In this document: piece after piece, positions 1 to 12,897 of the stretch | Layout of the letters: the number at the start of each line of letters is the position of its first letter | Numbering within the stretch: position 1 is the stretch's first letter | Source: Podospora pseudocomata | Taxonomy: Eukaryota > Ascomycota > Sordariomycetes > Sordariales > Podosporaceae | Assembly (NCBI RefSeq): GCF_035222375.1 | Contig: NC_085888.1 | Location: 2,418,001-2,482,000, forward strand | Length of the DNA: 64,000 nt | Direction: 5' to 3' | Made by a program: the position numbers and the translations under genes | The notes under the pieces: model-generated | What the model was told of the DNA's origin: nothing | Databases searched by the model: none | Seen by the model: the letters and a program-made list of their open reading frames with translations, nothing else

Positions 1-565
1 ACCTAGCCATCCGGACATTTGGGATCTCTTGGTATGGTTTCGGTACCTGACATCTTGACAGAAGCAATGCGGGTTCATTTGCGGGTGAATCTGGCGATGG
101 CTCCCGGCATTTTGGATTGGTCTGCCATCGTGGATATATTTAGTAAACATGTTTTAGACATTTCGATGATATCACTGAAGGAGTCAAACGTCGTCGAGGT
201 CACAGAAACAATCACCATGCGTCAAGGAAAAAGACTTTGAACAAAAATTCATGTTTGTCTAACCCAGGGTCATCCATGTGAGCCAGTCGTTGACTACATA
301 TACCGTCTCCTCCCAGATAAAAGTCCCCGGGAGGAAACCAAATAGTGTACGAAAAGAAGAAGAAAGTAGCAAAGCCATATGTACATGAGAATAAAACTTG
401 TAGTTTTGTTTTGGGATCCCCAGCCTGTGATCCCTCAAGAATGGGAGCAAGTCATTAGCCGGGGGCCCATAAATTTGTGGTGCACCAGGCTTAAAAATGT
501 TTGCTTCGTATGCACATCAAAGAATCGAAATCAAAAGTTCCTTCTCTCGAAAAGAGGTTGACCGC
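1..565. other. No gene recognised at window start
   Basis: Only short open frames without recognisable motifs. The right part is the likely 3' UTR/terminator region of the minus-strand AA9 gene, whose stop codon lies at 566-568. Confidence 0.4.
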
Positions 566-1603
566 TTAAGCGCGGGCGACCTTGCGGAGGTGGCGGCGAC
601 CGAGACCGGGGCAGCGGGTAGGCTGGGGGCGGGTGCTGATAGGACGAGTGCTGGTCTGGACAGGCACGGCAGTCTGAACAGCAGAGGTCTGAGCAGCAGA
701 GGTCTGGACAACAGAGGTGACGATGGTGGTAGGGCTGGGGACAACGTTGACAGCGGTGGTGGTGGCAATAGGAGCAGGGGCGTTGGTGGCAGCGCCGGTG
801 ATAGCGGTGGCAGAGGAAACGATGGCGGAGGAGCCCTGAGCAACGGGAGCGAAGCCGGCGGGGAGAGCGGGACCGGGGATGGGGTAGCTGTCGAGGGAGC
901 GGTAGATGTTGAAGCGGATACCAGCGTCGGTGGGAGTGTAGAGGGAAGTACCCTTGACACCCTGGGGAAGGACAGTGCCGGAACCAGTGACCTCAATGTT
1001 GAAGCACTGAGGGTAGTTCTGGGCGCCGTTGAGGTCGCCGCCGGAGTGAAGGGCGATGATCTCGTGGCGAAGGACGTACTGGCCGGGACGGATGTTGGTG
1101 GGAATCTTGATCATCCAGCTGTTGTTGTTGTCAATGAGGACATCGGAAGCCCACCGGCCAGGGGCCTGGGCACCGTTGACAAGACCAGCCTCGGCGATCT
1201 TGAAGAACTCGAGAGCAGTCTTCTCAATCTTGTCGCAGCCAGTGTTACCGCACGAGGCAAGGTAGTCAATGACGGGGCCGTGGTGAGACTCGGGCCAGGT
1301 GTCCCACTGAACAAAGACGCTGTCACCCGCGGCAACAACGATGCGGCCCTGAGCGTTGGCCGAGTTCTTGTGGCAGATGATGTCGCTAGAGGCGAAAGAC
1401 TCGGGGCCAACGAAGCCATTGTCGGTGTTGGAAGCGGTCCAGGCGGCAACCTTGGGGGGGTTCTGAGTGTAAGGGAAGCTGTTGATGTCGTAGCCCTGGA
1501 AGGAGGCACCATTCACGACAACGTTCTTGACGTGGCCGTGGGCGTTGACAGCAGCGGCACCGGCCAAAGCGGCGAGGAGAGTCTTGGAGGTGAAGGAAGG
1601 CAT
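566..1603 (-). CDS. AA9 lytic polysaccharide monooxygenase (secreted)
   Basis: Copper-dependent oxidative enzyme that cleaves cellulose or related glucans outside the cell. The 345-residue protein is one uninterrupted frame. Residues 1-21 form a signal peptide ending in VNA; cleavage exposes His22 (HGHVKN), the N-terminal His of the AA9 histidine brace. The second brace His is His108 in [12 protein letters not shown], and the axial Tyr lies in the QNYPQC segment of the 160-200 region. The catalytic domain ends near residue 225. It is followed by a roughly 90-residue Ser/Thr/Ala/Val-rich linker and a basic tail ([15 protein letters not shown]) instead of a CBM1 cellulose-binding module. The ATG at 1603-1601 is the only start that gives the signal peptide directly before the brace His. 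Substrate and C1/C4 regioselectivity cannot be read from the sequence. A 396-codon open frame on the opposite strand is a codon-bias shadow. Confidence 0.95.
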   Translation of the reverse strand: MPSFTSKTLLAALAGAAAVNAHGHVKNVVVNGASFQGYDINSFPYTQNPPKVAAWTASNTDNGFVGPESFASSDIICHKNSANAQGRIVVAAGDSVFVQWDTWPESHHGPVIDYLASCGNTGCDKIEKTALEFFKIAEAGLVNGAQAPGRWASDVLIDNNNSWMIKIPTNIRPGQYVLRHEIIALHSGGDLNGAQNYPQCFNIEVTGSGTVLPQGVKGTSLYTPTDAGIRFNIYRSLDSYPIPGPALPAGFAPVAQGSSAIVSSATAITGAATNAPAPIATTTAVNVVPSPTTIVTSVVQTSAAQTSAVQTAVPVQTSTRPISTRPQPTRCPGLGRRHLRKVARA

Positions 1604-1877
1604 CTTGAAGGGTTGATTTCGAATCGCAAGGATGGTGGTGCTAAAAGCGTTGAGCAGGTCCGTCTAGCGGGGATATGTGGATTGTAACTTGGTGTTGGTT
1701 GGTGATGATAAGAGATCGGAAGAAATGTCTTCAGTCAATGAAGTGAGTGTAGGTATACAATGAATGTAGTTCGAAAGAAAACGAAGGAATGGCTCAAAAA
1801 ATGAATGGCTTTGCTAGAAAGGTCGCGTTGCGCCTGGTGAGGAGAAAGGTGAGTGCTGGAGGGAAGCAGTCGAGATG

Positions 1878-1886
1878 TTATATACC
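1878..1886 (-). promoter_or_regulatory. Candidate TATA box upstream of the AA9 gene
   Basis: Minus-strand GGTATATAA lies about 275 nt upstream of the AA9 ATG, so a 5' UTR of roughly 240 nt is plausible. It is the best TATA-like element in the upstream region. No expression evidence. Confidence 0.3.
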
Positions 1887-4299
1887 TGATCAATCCTGAG
1901 ATTATCCCATGACTGTGTATGAGCTTCCCTGCTCGAAGATGGATGTCAGACCCCTGAACGGTGGCTTGCCTACTTTAGGGGGTGGGCGCCGGGACCAGGA
2001 TGAGCCCACAATGGTGGACGCATCGTGCGTCCGGTGTCGAACGGTGATGACGAAGGCAAACAGAGTGCTTCACCCATGGACTTGAGAAAGGAGTCTTCAT
2101 ACTGTTTCAGCAAAATTAGCTACCTAGCCAACCCACCCTGGCGGGATCTCCCCTCTTTCCGTTCTCTTGACTCTTAGGACCTCAGTTATCGTCAAGGTCA
2201 GATCGACGCCCAAGATCCAGAGAATCTTCTCTTGTCCAGGTCCAGAAGGCGCTGTGTACCAGCCCGCGGCATGTGAAGCGACGGCCAAGGGCGGCATGGC
2301 AAGCAAACAGGATTGACGCCCTTGACAACGAGACATCCCGACTGGAGCTGATCTCCCATGGTGGAGTATTGACAACCCAGGCATTCACACTTTCAGGTAA
2401 GTTCAAGCGGATGCTCACCGTCAACGTCGTCTCTGGTGTGGGCGTTCGAGGGAGTGGTGGGGTCAGCCCATGTGTGTGCCCATGCAGCTGGGAAGTGATG
2501 TGAGGCATGGATGTGTGTAGATCCAAAGAAGTGGTGGTTGGCAGCGCATGATCTGACCTCAAGGGACCACTGGCGGGCTCGGCTGGATCCCGCAGTCAAG
2601 GCATGAAACAAGGGGGAAGGTTGGTTATGGGACGAAAGCGGGGAGTTGGGGCGGTTGTGATGCCGCCGTCGACGTCGTCGAAAGCTAGATACGGGTTGTG
2701 GGCGGCGGCGGGCAACGGTTTGTTGAATTAGGGGAACGCTTATGCAGGCACAGTGTCTCGCTTGTGTCTCCTCGAGCCGAAAACCCCACCACAACCCACG
2801 AAGACCACTTCGTCACCGTAGCTTGCGAGATTCGACAGCCCTTCCAGACGCTCTTGGTCAACGGTGGCAGGGATTGTGATGGAGGCGCAAAAGTAGCCGC
2901 CGTTGACAGACCGGGATGTTGTCCTGAACGCCACGGCGACATGACCCAGATTGCGGGAAGCCGGCCCGCGAGGGATTCGAGTCAAGAACTGCTGCTGAGG
3001 GTCGTGATGTTTGTACAGAGAGCAAACAGGGCGAGATGATGCCATTCATCAGCCAGCGCTTGCAATCTCTCTGTATTGGCCTGCCACATGAAACACTCAA
3101 GCGCCTCTTGTCTGCGGCTGCCAATGCCCAATATCCGCCGTCCTGGTTTCAACGGTCAAGCGGGGTTCGACGGATATTCGGTACCAGCTTCCCAGGACAC
3201 GGCCATGTCGATCGGCGCCGCCTTACCGGTAGTGGTCCATGTGAAGGCACCGTAGCTGACTTCATCAACGCGCATCGCCAGCCAGCAAAGTACCGGAGCG
3301 GTCGTGCTGGGCGCAGCGAGCGATCCTATGGGCGAAGTGGTGCGTTACGCAGCATAGCCTAGCGTGATATTGTACAGGTTCTCCAAGACTCTGTCGTCCG
3401 AAGTCATCCGTCCATGTTCAAGCATCACCACCGCAAGCCGCCGGCCGAAGTGGAGGAACTGCTGAGGTTTCGTGTGTGGAGCAACGGAGATGAGAAGGGG
3501 ACATCGTGCCACTGCCTTGCTGAAGTGCGGGGCGGGGCGGCTCCATTATCTGATCCCTAGTGAGGGGTTAGGGTTCAGAGATGGGTTAGATCCGTCGAAT
3601 TGATATATCGATGCTGAAGACCACAAAACGGGGACGACCTGCCCATGTTGTGAAAGCTTTGGGTTTTCATTTGTTTTGTACTCGAAATCAGAAAAGATGT
3701 GAATGATCTATTGGACTCTGACTCAGTTGCTGCCCCGAGCTGCAGCTCATCGGACTTGTACAGCAGCATAGGTATCCATCACAACACCTTACCTACCTGA
3801 TGAAGTTTCCCCGCATCTCTCTGTGCCTTACACTCAGCTTCCATCCAAACTTCACTTTTATTGTGGCGGAAAGGGAAAGCAGACAGAGCTCCCGTCTGCG
3901 TCCTGGATTGCTCCTCCCAGTTGAACCCAACCTCTCATAACCAGTGCTTGGTTTTGCCAATGACTGGAAGTAGCGCCCCACTCTGCGAAAGTTGAAGAAT
4001 TTGAACCTCGAGTTGGGTTCCCTGAACACTCTCTGCCTCACGCTTGACTCGCATCCGATGCCAACTCGCGGTCTCTTGATAGCTCAGCAGTTTTACAGCA
4101 CATCGTCTACAGTTCTAACCGTATTCGACAGCGCTGGTCGGCGAAAGCAGCAAAACACAGACTTGGGCACCATATCGTCGGTAATCCTCAGTCATCTCAA
4201 TATCACGGTCCCATCTTCACGTGCTGATCTTGCGCAGTAGTAGCTGCCCCTATTTCGACATATAGCATATCGAATCAAGGAAATCGATATTCAGTCGAA
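1887..4299. other. Intergenic, AA9 promoter side and YTH-gene leader
   Basis: About 2.4 kb between divergently oriented genes (AA9 leftwards, YTH rightwards). Many overlapping short frames on both strands, none with a domain, a signal peptide or conserved composition. The right end (about 3780-4299) is probably promoter and 5' UTR of the YTH gene. Confidence 0.4.
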
Positions 4300-6168
4300 A
4301 TGCCAGGCCAACTGGCTGATCTGAGCAGCCTGGATGCTCGCTCCGCTGCGCTGAGAGAGAAACTCAGTCGAAGTCGCTGGCAGAACAGCACGACCATTTC
4401 TAAAGAGTCGAGCAAGGTGTCGTTAGGTGCGACTGATGACGATATTCAGGACTTGATCACCTCGATACGGGTTACATCTGGAGCCAACGATGATAACCCA
4501 CAGCCTTCATCGTCGTCGTCCGATGCCTTGTCAAGAAACCATCAGGCCCATGCTGCTAACTCAACCAAGTACACCTCAAAAGATGAGATCTATACGAACA
4601 CTTCACAGCCCCTTTCATTCATGAATGCCATGACGAGCAACCATCATGGGTTACCAAACTGTGAAGAGACACTGGTCACACGGACAACGTCTTCCACCGG
4701 CTCACAGCCACACACAGGCAATGTAGAAGTCTCATCGTCAGCTTCCCACGCGATACAAGAGCTTCTCGAGCTTGCTCCCGACATCAAAGACTGGCTTGAA
4801 ATGACCGAGTACCACAACACAGAGGTTCGCACAGTAAAGTTGGACCGTTTTCGGCGCTTAAGAGACCTCGCGGCCAAGAAAAAGAGACTCGAGGAGGAGG
4901 AACGAAAGCTTTTGGAAGAAGCTGAGAATGATCCCTGGCCACGGCAACCTCAGAACAAGGCCACACCCGCGCCTTTGGTTACTCGCGTACAGAGTGTCTC
5001 AGAGACGAGACAAAGCTTACCTACTCCCATCACCCCCAACAAACCCGAGCCTGAGGGCAAAGAAACCACTAGCGCAATGTTTCTGACTTCAGGCATCATG
5101 CACACGGCGACAAAGAGAGCGCGCCCTGAGGAAGAGGCTGATACGCAAGGAAGAGATAAGCTTCCTCGAACTAACCACCAAGATGTCCAGAGAGAAGACA
5201 ACAACCCAGTGGATGAGAGCAGACGCCTAGAATTTGCGGACAGTCGTCCTAGCCACCCTCGGCATGATTTTGGGCGCCCGCCCCCCTGCTGGCATAACTA
5301 CAAGGAGCCGTCCAACTTCCAGCGTTCTCGGAGCCCGCCGAGAGGTCCTTCATTCCGTCGCCAATATATTGATGACCGGCCTCAATCGAGGTACGATAGC
5401 AACAAAGGACGTCGGGATTCGGCTCATCATGACAGAGAGAACGGAAGATCACGACGTCTGGACTTTGGACGTCGAGGTGGTTAGTAGAAGATGTCTCATC
5501 CATTCCCTGGTCCCCATCGTAGCAAGGTCTTTGTCTGGCGGTCATTGATCCATGGGACTGATTAACCTGGTGTTGTGTTGTCCAGATACTCGATTCTTCA
5601 TCGTCAAGTCTTTTAATGAGCAGAATGTCGAACAGTGTATGAAAGATGTAGGTCCCCATCCCAATCCAATGGCTTCAGAAGGCCGTGCTGACCATACAAA
5701 ATGCAGAATATTTGGACCACGCAGGCCAAAAACAGCTCGACATTTACCGAGGCCTTCAACCAGTGTAGGAACGTTATCCTGTTCTTTTCGATCAACCAGT
5801 CTGGCCACTTTCAAGGCTACGCCCGGATGACAACCGCACCGTCGTCGAAGATCCCACGCCCCTGCTGGATGAAGAGCCTGCCCTGGGGCACCAGCGAGCC
5901 GTTCAAACTGGAATGGTTGAGCACCACACCCCTCGAGTTTCGAAGAGTCCGTCGAGTTACAAATCCGCTCAATGAGGGATTGCCGGTTTTTGTGGGCAAA
6001 GACGGACAGGAAATCGAGACCAGCGTTGGACACGAGCTGTTGAATGAGATGGATTTGGAGCGGGAGCGGAGGTGGGACGAAGATCACCGCGGTAGGTTGG
6101 TATCGGACTACCAGTGGGATGAGGATTATCACCATGGGACTATGGTGAAGCGCGAGTCGTCCACTTAA
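4300..6168 (+). CDS. YTH-domain protein, putative m6A RNA reader (YTHDC1-like)
   Basis: Predicted to bind N6-methyladenosine in RNA. Proposed exons 4300-5479, 5586-5647 and 5707-6168 (567 residues); introns of 106 bp (GTTAGT...CAG) and 59 bp (GTAGGT...CAG, CTGAC branch) restore the frame exactly. Residues 1-393 are disordered: Ser/Thr-rich, a charged helix with a KKKRLEEEERK run near 195, then an Arg/Ser/Asp-rich stretch. The YTH domain starts at about 394 (DTRFFIVKSF) and continues with CMKDNIWTTQ, VILFFSINQSGHFQGYARM, a Trp in RPCWM, FKLEWL and VGKDGQEIE. Trp417 and Trp468 align with the first two cage tryptophans of YTHDC1. The QGYARM and DGQEIE segments are of DC1 type rather than DF type. 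Without splicing the first frame stops at 5484, before the domain, so single-ORF calling would miss it. The start is the first ATG of the long frame. Confidence 0.88.
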
Positions 6169-8000
6169 AGAAAGAGGGGCAAATACGGATGCGGTAGAGG
6201 TGTGGAAAAGCTTGTACACATAGTGTGGGGGGAAATAACAGCGCTGATTTATACAAGGTGTTGGTTTATGTGAGGCAGAACATTGTGTTATCGGGATATC
6301 AAAAGACCCTTCTAAAGTGCCACAACTGCCCTCCCTGTAAAATGATCAAGTTGGAGACTTTTTTTCTCTGACGTGTTCCATCATCTCCTGTTCCATTTAG
6401 TGTAGTTCATCAGCAAGCTAATACGAGGAAATGGTGTGATTACAGTGGCCAAGGAAAAAGCGAGGCCCGGAGTCTGCCTCAAGGATTATGACATCTTGAG
6501 AGTGTATCAATCGTACGATTCCAAGAAGATCATCAGGCGTACGGGAGAACTAGATTTACTTTGATTACTGCAGTGGTGACCTGGTCACGGTAAGACTGTC
6601 AGGTTAAAACTGGCCAAGAATAATCTTCAGCTTTTCTCTCGTCCTTCTTTTTTGACGTTTGGGCCCTAAGGTACGTGACTGCATATTCTTTAATGGTCTT
6701 TCAACTTGTAGAATGATATGTCATGGAAAATGATGGAAAGATGTCAGAAATCTATTAGGTACCAAGCATGAAAAGCCCATTCATTGACCCGACCCACGCG
6801 TACACGACCTACAACCCAAAGACTTTAATAACCAAGACTATGTCGAGACAAGTCTAAAATGTGAGTTTCTAAATGCCACAAAACTGAAAGAGGGGGCGAG
6901 TTTATCAACACCGAGTACGGTTGCATGGTGACATGGTACCGCTCGAGTCGGGAACACACCGGGTTGGCCTGCAAAGCTGTTTGATGATTAATGTATTAGG
7001 TCAACCATGATAGATTTCAATCAGCCCCAGCACCTTCATCAAAAGATCCTTGTGGTTAAATGGTACGGGTATTAGGGCTCACTGTTCGATTCCTCGCAAA
7101 ATCCTATACGACTGGGTTTTCGGCAAACTGCCCTCGAGGGGCAGGTGAGCTTTCGCCTTTTTTTCTTAGTTTATATTTTCTAATTTGTTTTCTCTTGTCT
7201 CTCACTATACACTCCTTGCTGTCTTTGAAGCCGATGTAGAAAAGGTTGGGTTTGAAAGCTATATTTTCAGGGGCTGTTTTGAATGATTACAGGGAAAAGG
7301 AAGAACAACAACACACCACACTGCGACTCAAGTACGAGAAATATTTTGATGCGAGAGATCATGCAGCCTATACTCTTTTGACTGATTTAGTCTTGTATGT
7401 CTAAAAACAATCAATGACTAAGGCAGGTGAGGTTTCGCCCTTCACCAGAAGGCGTCTGGTATATACTTGCAGCAGACTTTAGAAAGGATCGTCCTGATAG
7501 TTGCTTTGCTCCGGATATTACTTCTTTTACCCACCTATCATATGAAATAACTTGAACTCTGCAAAGTCGAGTTGTCGATGAGCTTCATGTATTGACTCCT
7601 GTCTTTGGTTTATCACTTCCAACGAGCTTGATTTTGATTTTAACTTGTATCTGGCTCAAGCAGAATGGAAAGTCGGGTGTGTCTGGCCATAGGAACCCTA
7701 GATATAATAGGGACGATTGTTGTCTTTACATCATGTGTGGTAAAGCTCCCAAGTCGTCGATATTTTGGACTTGAAATGCCGTAAAGAGATAGTCTTGAAC
7801 AGACACTTTCATTTGATGAAGGAAGTATAGTTTATGTTTCATTGTCTTAATTCCGGCTATAGCTAACTTAGATACTTCGTCGCGGTCATTGCCATGGACG
7901 AGCAGGTTTGAATGAACTAAGTCGACCATTTGGCTTAAAGAACTGGACTAGCAGACATGTATATTTCTCGACCTGTATTCAGAACCCATCAAAGAACTCT
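6169..8000. other. Relatively AT-rich gene-free segment
   Basis: Downstream of the YTH gene the DNA becomes noticeably more AT-rich than the flanks, with only short frames. Such composition in Sordariales can reflect old RIP-mutated repeats, but I could not identify a repeat family here. A tRNA-like B-box string near 7088 lacks a pairing T-stem and was rejected. Confidence 0.35.
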
Positions 8001-11000
8001 CAACTTACTTTGGAGATAGGAAGCCATGAGATGAGTAGCTCACATATCAGATTGCTTTCCTACATCTACCCTCTCTCTTTTCATCGACATGGCATCCAGA
8101 TGGAATGCGTCGACCATGTGATGGTGGTCCCCTCGGTACACAGCCATGATCCTGATGCTTCGATCATGACATCCTCTTTGAGATTTCATCCACATATTGA
8201 CATGTCGCACTCCGCAGTACAACGCTCGCTCTTGGCCCCCAAAGCTGCTCGCACTCGCTTGTGGTCTTTTTGAAGCTTGATTTCCGATGCTACCCGGTTC
8301 ATGCTCCCGTCATCCACTCTCTATGTGGATTAGTAGTCACCACGTCACGGTTGCAATTGTTGACCATTGCGAACTGGTGGTCAGTGTTGCAGACGGCTCT
8401 TGAAAGCTCCCTAGTGGCGGGCAAATTCCTTGAAACAAATTTCCGAGACGATATCGATCGGTTCTTGTTGCCAATCACCAGTTCTCACTGCCCATCAAGA
8501 CGGCACTTTCTTGAAACTGGCGCAACATAGGGCAGGGTTCAGGGCTGAAAGCGCGCGGGTTGTGTCCTCGAGGGGACGTGGAAGCAACCCAAGACAGGGT
8601 GTGAAATGAGGGCCAATGAACACCCGGTCTGTGCGAGATGACACTGGCCAGCAGGTGTCAAGAGACAAGCTCCCATTGCGACGCTTGGCAACGACTCTTC
8701 AGAGTCTCGTCATCGACCAAAAGAGTTGCACGGTGAACGAAGCTGTCTGGAAAGGGAAGACACCACCCGAATCCGATCTGCGGGGCAGGGCCCTGGCCGA
8801 TTTGTTGTTTCTTGACACCTCAACTGTTTCCGTGCCACCCCTTCACACCCTCCCCTCGTCCGGTTATACACTACTACAGTACTACGACACTGCCAGTTAC
8901 CACATCAGAGACCATGTCAACAGCTCCTAGTCTGTCTCTGCAAGGCCCTCCTCGGGAGAAGGGAACCAAAGCCCTCACCCAACCTACCTACACTCGGGCT
9001 CCAAACATAGCGATTGCTTGCGAGCCCTGTCTTGGCTGCCACTGACCTAACGACCCTTGTCTTCCCTCGACTCCCTCGACTCTGACATTTGACAGATGCA
9101 AACAATACTGGCCCGTCACAAAGGAACCACAAATGAAGACATTTGGTTACTGGCTGCAAAAGAGTGAACGGGGTTTGGCCTGCAGCTTGTTCAAGTGCCT
9201 GCATACGCGAGCGTAGCCAACTTGGACTCTCGGCATCGTTCAGGACCTCGAAGCAGTCCTAATTCGGACTTATGCTGGCGAGGGCTGCGTGCCAAAGCCA
9301 GATCGGGACACCAGGCCTACGAGCTCGGCCCATCTCACGCCAAATCATAGTTGAGGTGGCAAGACGATAGTCCTTCGCCGTAACGCTCGCCTTCGCCATC
9401 GCCCACGATGTCACTGCGGCACGCAACAGCTTAGACTACCCAAGGCAGGGAACGGGGAAGACACGCATACGGCCCTCCGTCTCACGGCTACCACATCCTC
9501 GTGTCTATGCGACATTGAATGCGACCCCATCGAGGGGGAAAAGACCAGAGACGACAGATGTCAACCATCGAGTACACGGCCCTTTGAAGAATGTTCACAT
9601 TCGGTTCCTCAGTCAGGGCCAATGTCGGATGCCAGCTCGGTTCCGACACCCAGGCTTGTTATTTCTCTAGGACCTTTATTGAACGAGTTTCGCTACTTGA
9701 ACTCAGCTGGTGAAAGATGACCAGGGTTTTTTATATTGAGGTCCGATGCTGGTGGGTTCGATACGGGATGATACGCGCAAACCCGGATCCTTTCGCTGAC
9801 ATACGGCTGCCGACCGGCACTCATCCGCACACCTACTACACCCACTTCCAGTTATCAAGTCAGTGAGTGCTTGCTGACATCGGCCACTAGAGGAAGGACC
9901 CATCACGAGAGGGTGTGAAGAAGATGGTCGGTGATGGGCCATCGAGGAGCCTCACAGCGTCCTCGCCATGTTCCTGCTCACCCACGCCGCTGCGTAAAGC
10001 CCCCCGACAGGTCCGGTCAACTTTCTCCGCACGACTACATCAGTATTTCCCCTCATTCATCATCCAACAAGCCCTCTTGTCTTCTCCTCACCCACCGCTC
10101 GCCCTCCACCGTTGAAGATGTGCAGGAACGTTATCTATGGACATCCCATTTCGGGTAGCCACATGACTCAGTGTCCTCCAATCCCTTCATATACAGCTCC
10201 AAGCACTCATCTCGAATGTTAACAATCGGACACAGTGATGCTAAATTTACCTGATTCAACATGCGGTCCCTGCACAGCCGATAGTGAAGAGTGGAGAGAC
10301 GATGTTCACCACCTGGCAGATTGGCAAGGGGTGTGTGGTGTGCCGTTAACATCGGGTCCAACCTCCTCTCCCGCCAAAGCGGCCAGGGGTCGAGCTCTCC
10401 ACCTTCAACGAGCTCCGTGTGCCGCTGTTACATCGCGTCATGACCGCAGAAAAAACCCAATCACGGCTGCCGAACTAGGCCCCCCTCAACCCCTCGCCTT
10501 CCACCGTGCCCAGAGGAACCAGTAAGGCAGAGCCGGCAGGCTTGTCTCTTGTTCATCTGACCTATTTCACTGCGACCGAGAGGGTGAGGACAAGGGAAGT
10601 TCCGTGTTTGCACTTGATGACGAGTGGGTGATGAGGTCACGGGCAAGCAATGATGTGGGGGGTTAGCTGTTTCTTTCTTGGTGTCTTCTTGTTGGTGTTG
10701 TTGTTGCTTCTATTTTTCACAGTCTACGAGTTCATTCGTTGGTCCGGTCTGGTCTGGTGAAAACCAACAGGTTTATTGACAGCTAGGCAGCCCGATCCGT
10801 CATCCAAGTACCGGCCCCTGTCCAGAATTGGTCCGGTCGGGTAAGATGCTAGTTTTTCTGGCCCCTTGTCTTGACCGTTGCGTTGCAACGGCTTTTTTGA
10901 TTCGTCTGTCTACTAAGCCTTTTCCAGGTTGGTGTCGATACTAGTCAGCAAGCCAGCCATCAACCATCAACTGCCCCATGTTCGGTACCAGAAGTGATCA

Positions 11001-12769
11001 CTCCCCACACTTCACCCGTCATCAGGTGTGATATGGTCCGAGACACATCAACAACAATTGGGCTTGGAACGAAACCTCTCGCCCAAGATTCAACATGTTT
11101 AGGGTCCGATTTTGCATGCCTAGACGGATTTATCGATTGACGTTTACTTGGCATCAAGGTTTTCACCTGTGTCCTTTCCCTTCCTGTTGTGCTTGCGGTC
11201 GGTGTTTACGGCATTCGGCCTCATTTCTGCTGGCTCGCTGTGACGGCCATGCAAGCCATGCCGGCTTAGCTTTCTCCGCCGTTGGCATGAAAACGAAGAG
11301 TCAACCTCCAAGGAGATACAGGAGCACGGCGGACCGCGACGGGCGGAGAAAAGGGCTTAGGTTCACCTCCAGTGTAGCATCAATCCAGTGATGATGTCAG
11401 CCTGGACGGTGTTTTTCTTCTTTCCCTTCCCCTTTGGCTTTCTTATCCGCTCGCTTTTGGTTGCCTTCTGCTGCGTGGAAAGGGTGCGTCTCTCCAAATT
11501 AACCAGCAAATCAGTGGATTTCAGGTTACTTTGAATGGGAGAGTGTGATGATTACCACGTGGTTTTTAGATTGAAAATGAGGAGTCGAAAACCAGAAATA
11601 GGAGGCGAGACGTGGCACTGGGATCGTCTATTTTCTGGTTTGGGAGGAGGAAGGGGGAAAAAAGAGGAGGGATCTGAATCCTGATGGATGTGGTTTTGGG
11701 GATTTTTTTTAATATGGGAGGTGGCGAAGTTGGGGGATCAAAATGGTTCTGAGGTATGATTTCTCCTTGGAAAGCCTGGAAAGTAGATTTTGTGCGACTG
11801 ATCGTCTTCAGGGTCGGGAGAAAGGGATAGACGTGGATTGACATTTGGAGAGTTACAGTGAAGTGTAATGTTTGGTTGTCTTGAGAATCTTTGAAGATCT
11901 CTTTTTGGCTCCCACATTCCGTTGCTCTCCGCGGGCGGCTCGGGGCTCTTGGGGTTTGATTGGGTGGCACACCTAAGGGTGAAAACAAGTAATTGTTTCT
12001 GTTGTGTCATGAAAGTCTTCGGGGAGTGGCCTCTCTTCAGTGTTTTCAAAGGAGCTTGTATGCCAGTAGGCATGCCTGTGCTGGCTGACTCGGTAACGAT
12101 ACGCACGGCTCGCTTGGTCCGAGTTCTATCATGTGTCACATCTCTAGATCAGTGGAAGGTGAGACAATTCTTAAATCAACGTCATCAATAGACTCAGAAT
12201 GCTTTTACGTTCGAAGAGTATTGAGTATCTTTCTTCGATCGATGTCTGAGAAGACACCGTTGTCCCCAAAGAACTTTCTCTTCAAGGAACTCGTAAACAC
12301 TCACGACATCTGACACCTCTTGACACCTCAGTTGGCACTTTTGACAGCCGCTCTGACTGACAGACACATTTCCTAACCAGCAAGGCAGGCCACCCCAGAA
12401 TGGGAAGGTATATCAACACCGGTATAGCGCCAACCGCACCTCCGCAATTTCCAGATTCAAACATCTATCTCACCTGTCATTGAACCGCATAACTTTTTTT
12501 CTCGTTGTGTGCATGTGTTCAAGATCCTTTTTATGAATTGAACACCAAAAAGCCCTGCTGGGCTGCCTCCCTTGAACCCAAAAATACCGTTTCGCCACTT
12601 TTTACTAATGGGCAAGGGAGGGGAAGGGGGTGCGCGTCTATTCCTGGCAAGATTCATATGGGCGGCAACGGGAAGGGACAAGCGACAAGCGGCGCTAGAT
12701 AAATTAATTGGCAAAAAAGTTTCATGCTCAGCAAGAAGACCGAAAAATGAGAAAAAGGCAAATGCCGCT

Positions 12770-12897
12770 CGGTACCTGTCAACTCCGAGTCCAGAGGGAG
12801 GGAGATAATCATGGATGTCAAGAATATTCCAAAAAGGGGACCATAAGGGCGGTATATTCCCCCCCCCCTTCGGTACCTCTCAACTCCGAGTGTAGAG
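12770..12897. repeat. Pair of 27-bp direct repeats 101 bp apart
   Basis: A segment beginning CGGTACCT and containing TCAACTCCGAGT occurs at 12770-12796 and again at 12871-12897 with 3 mismatches. Between them lie a purine-rich segment and a run of nine or ten C. Function unknown; possibly a local duplication. Confidence 0.6.

Noticed and set aside
517-996. Second minus-strand frame overlapping AA9
   Set aside because: Pro/Leu/Ser-rich out-of-frame shadow of the AA9 linker.
497-1687. 396-codon frame antisense to the AA9 gene
   Set aside because: Gly/Val/Ser/Asp low-complexity translation without a domain; it mirrors the GC-rich codon bias of the LPMO on the other strand.
7044-7110. Possible tRNA with TGTTCGATTCC
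   Set aside because: T-stem and acceptor stem do not pair; only the B-box-like string is present.
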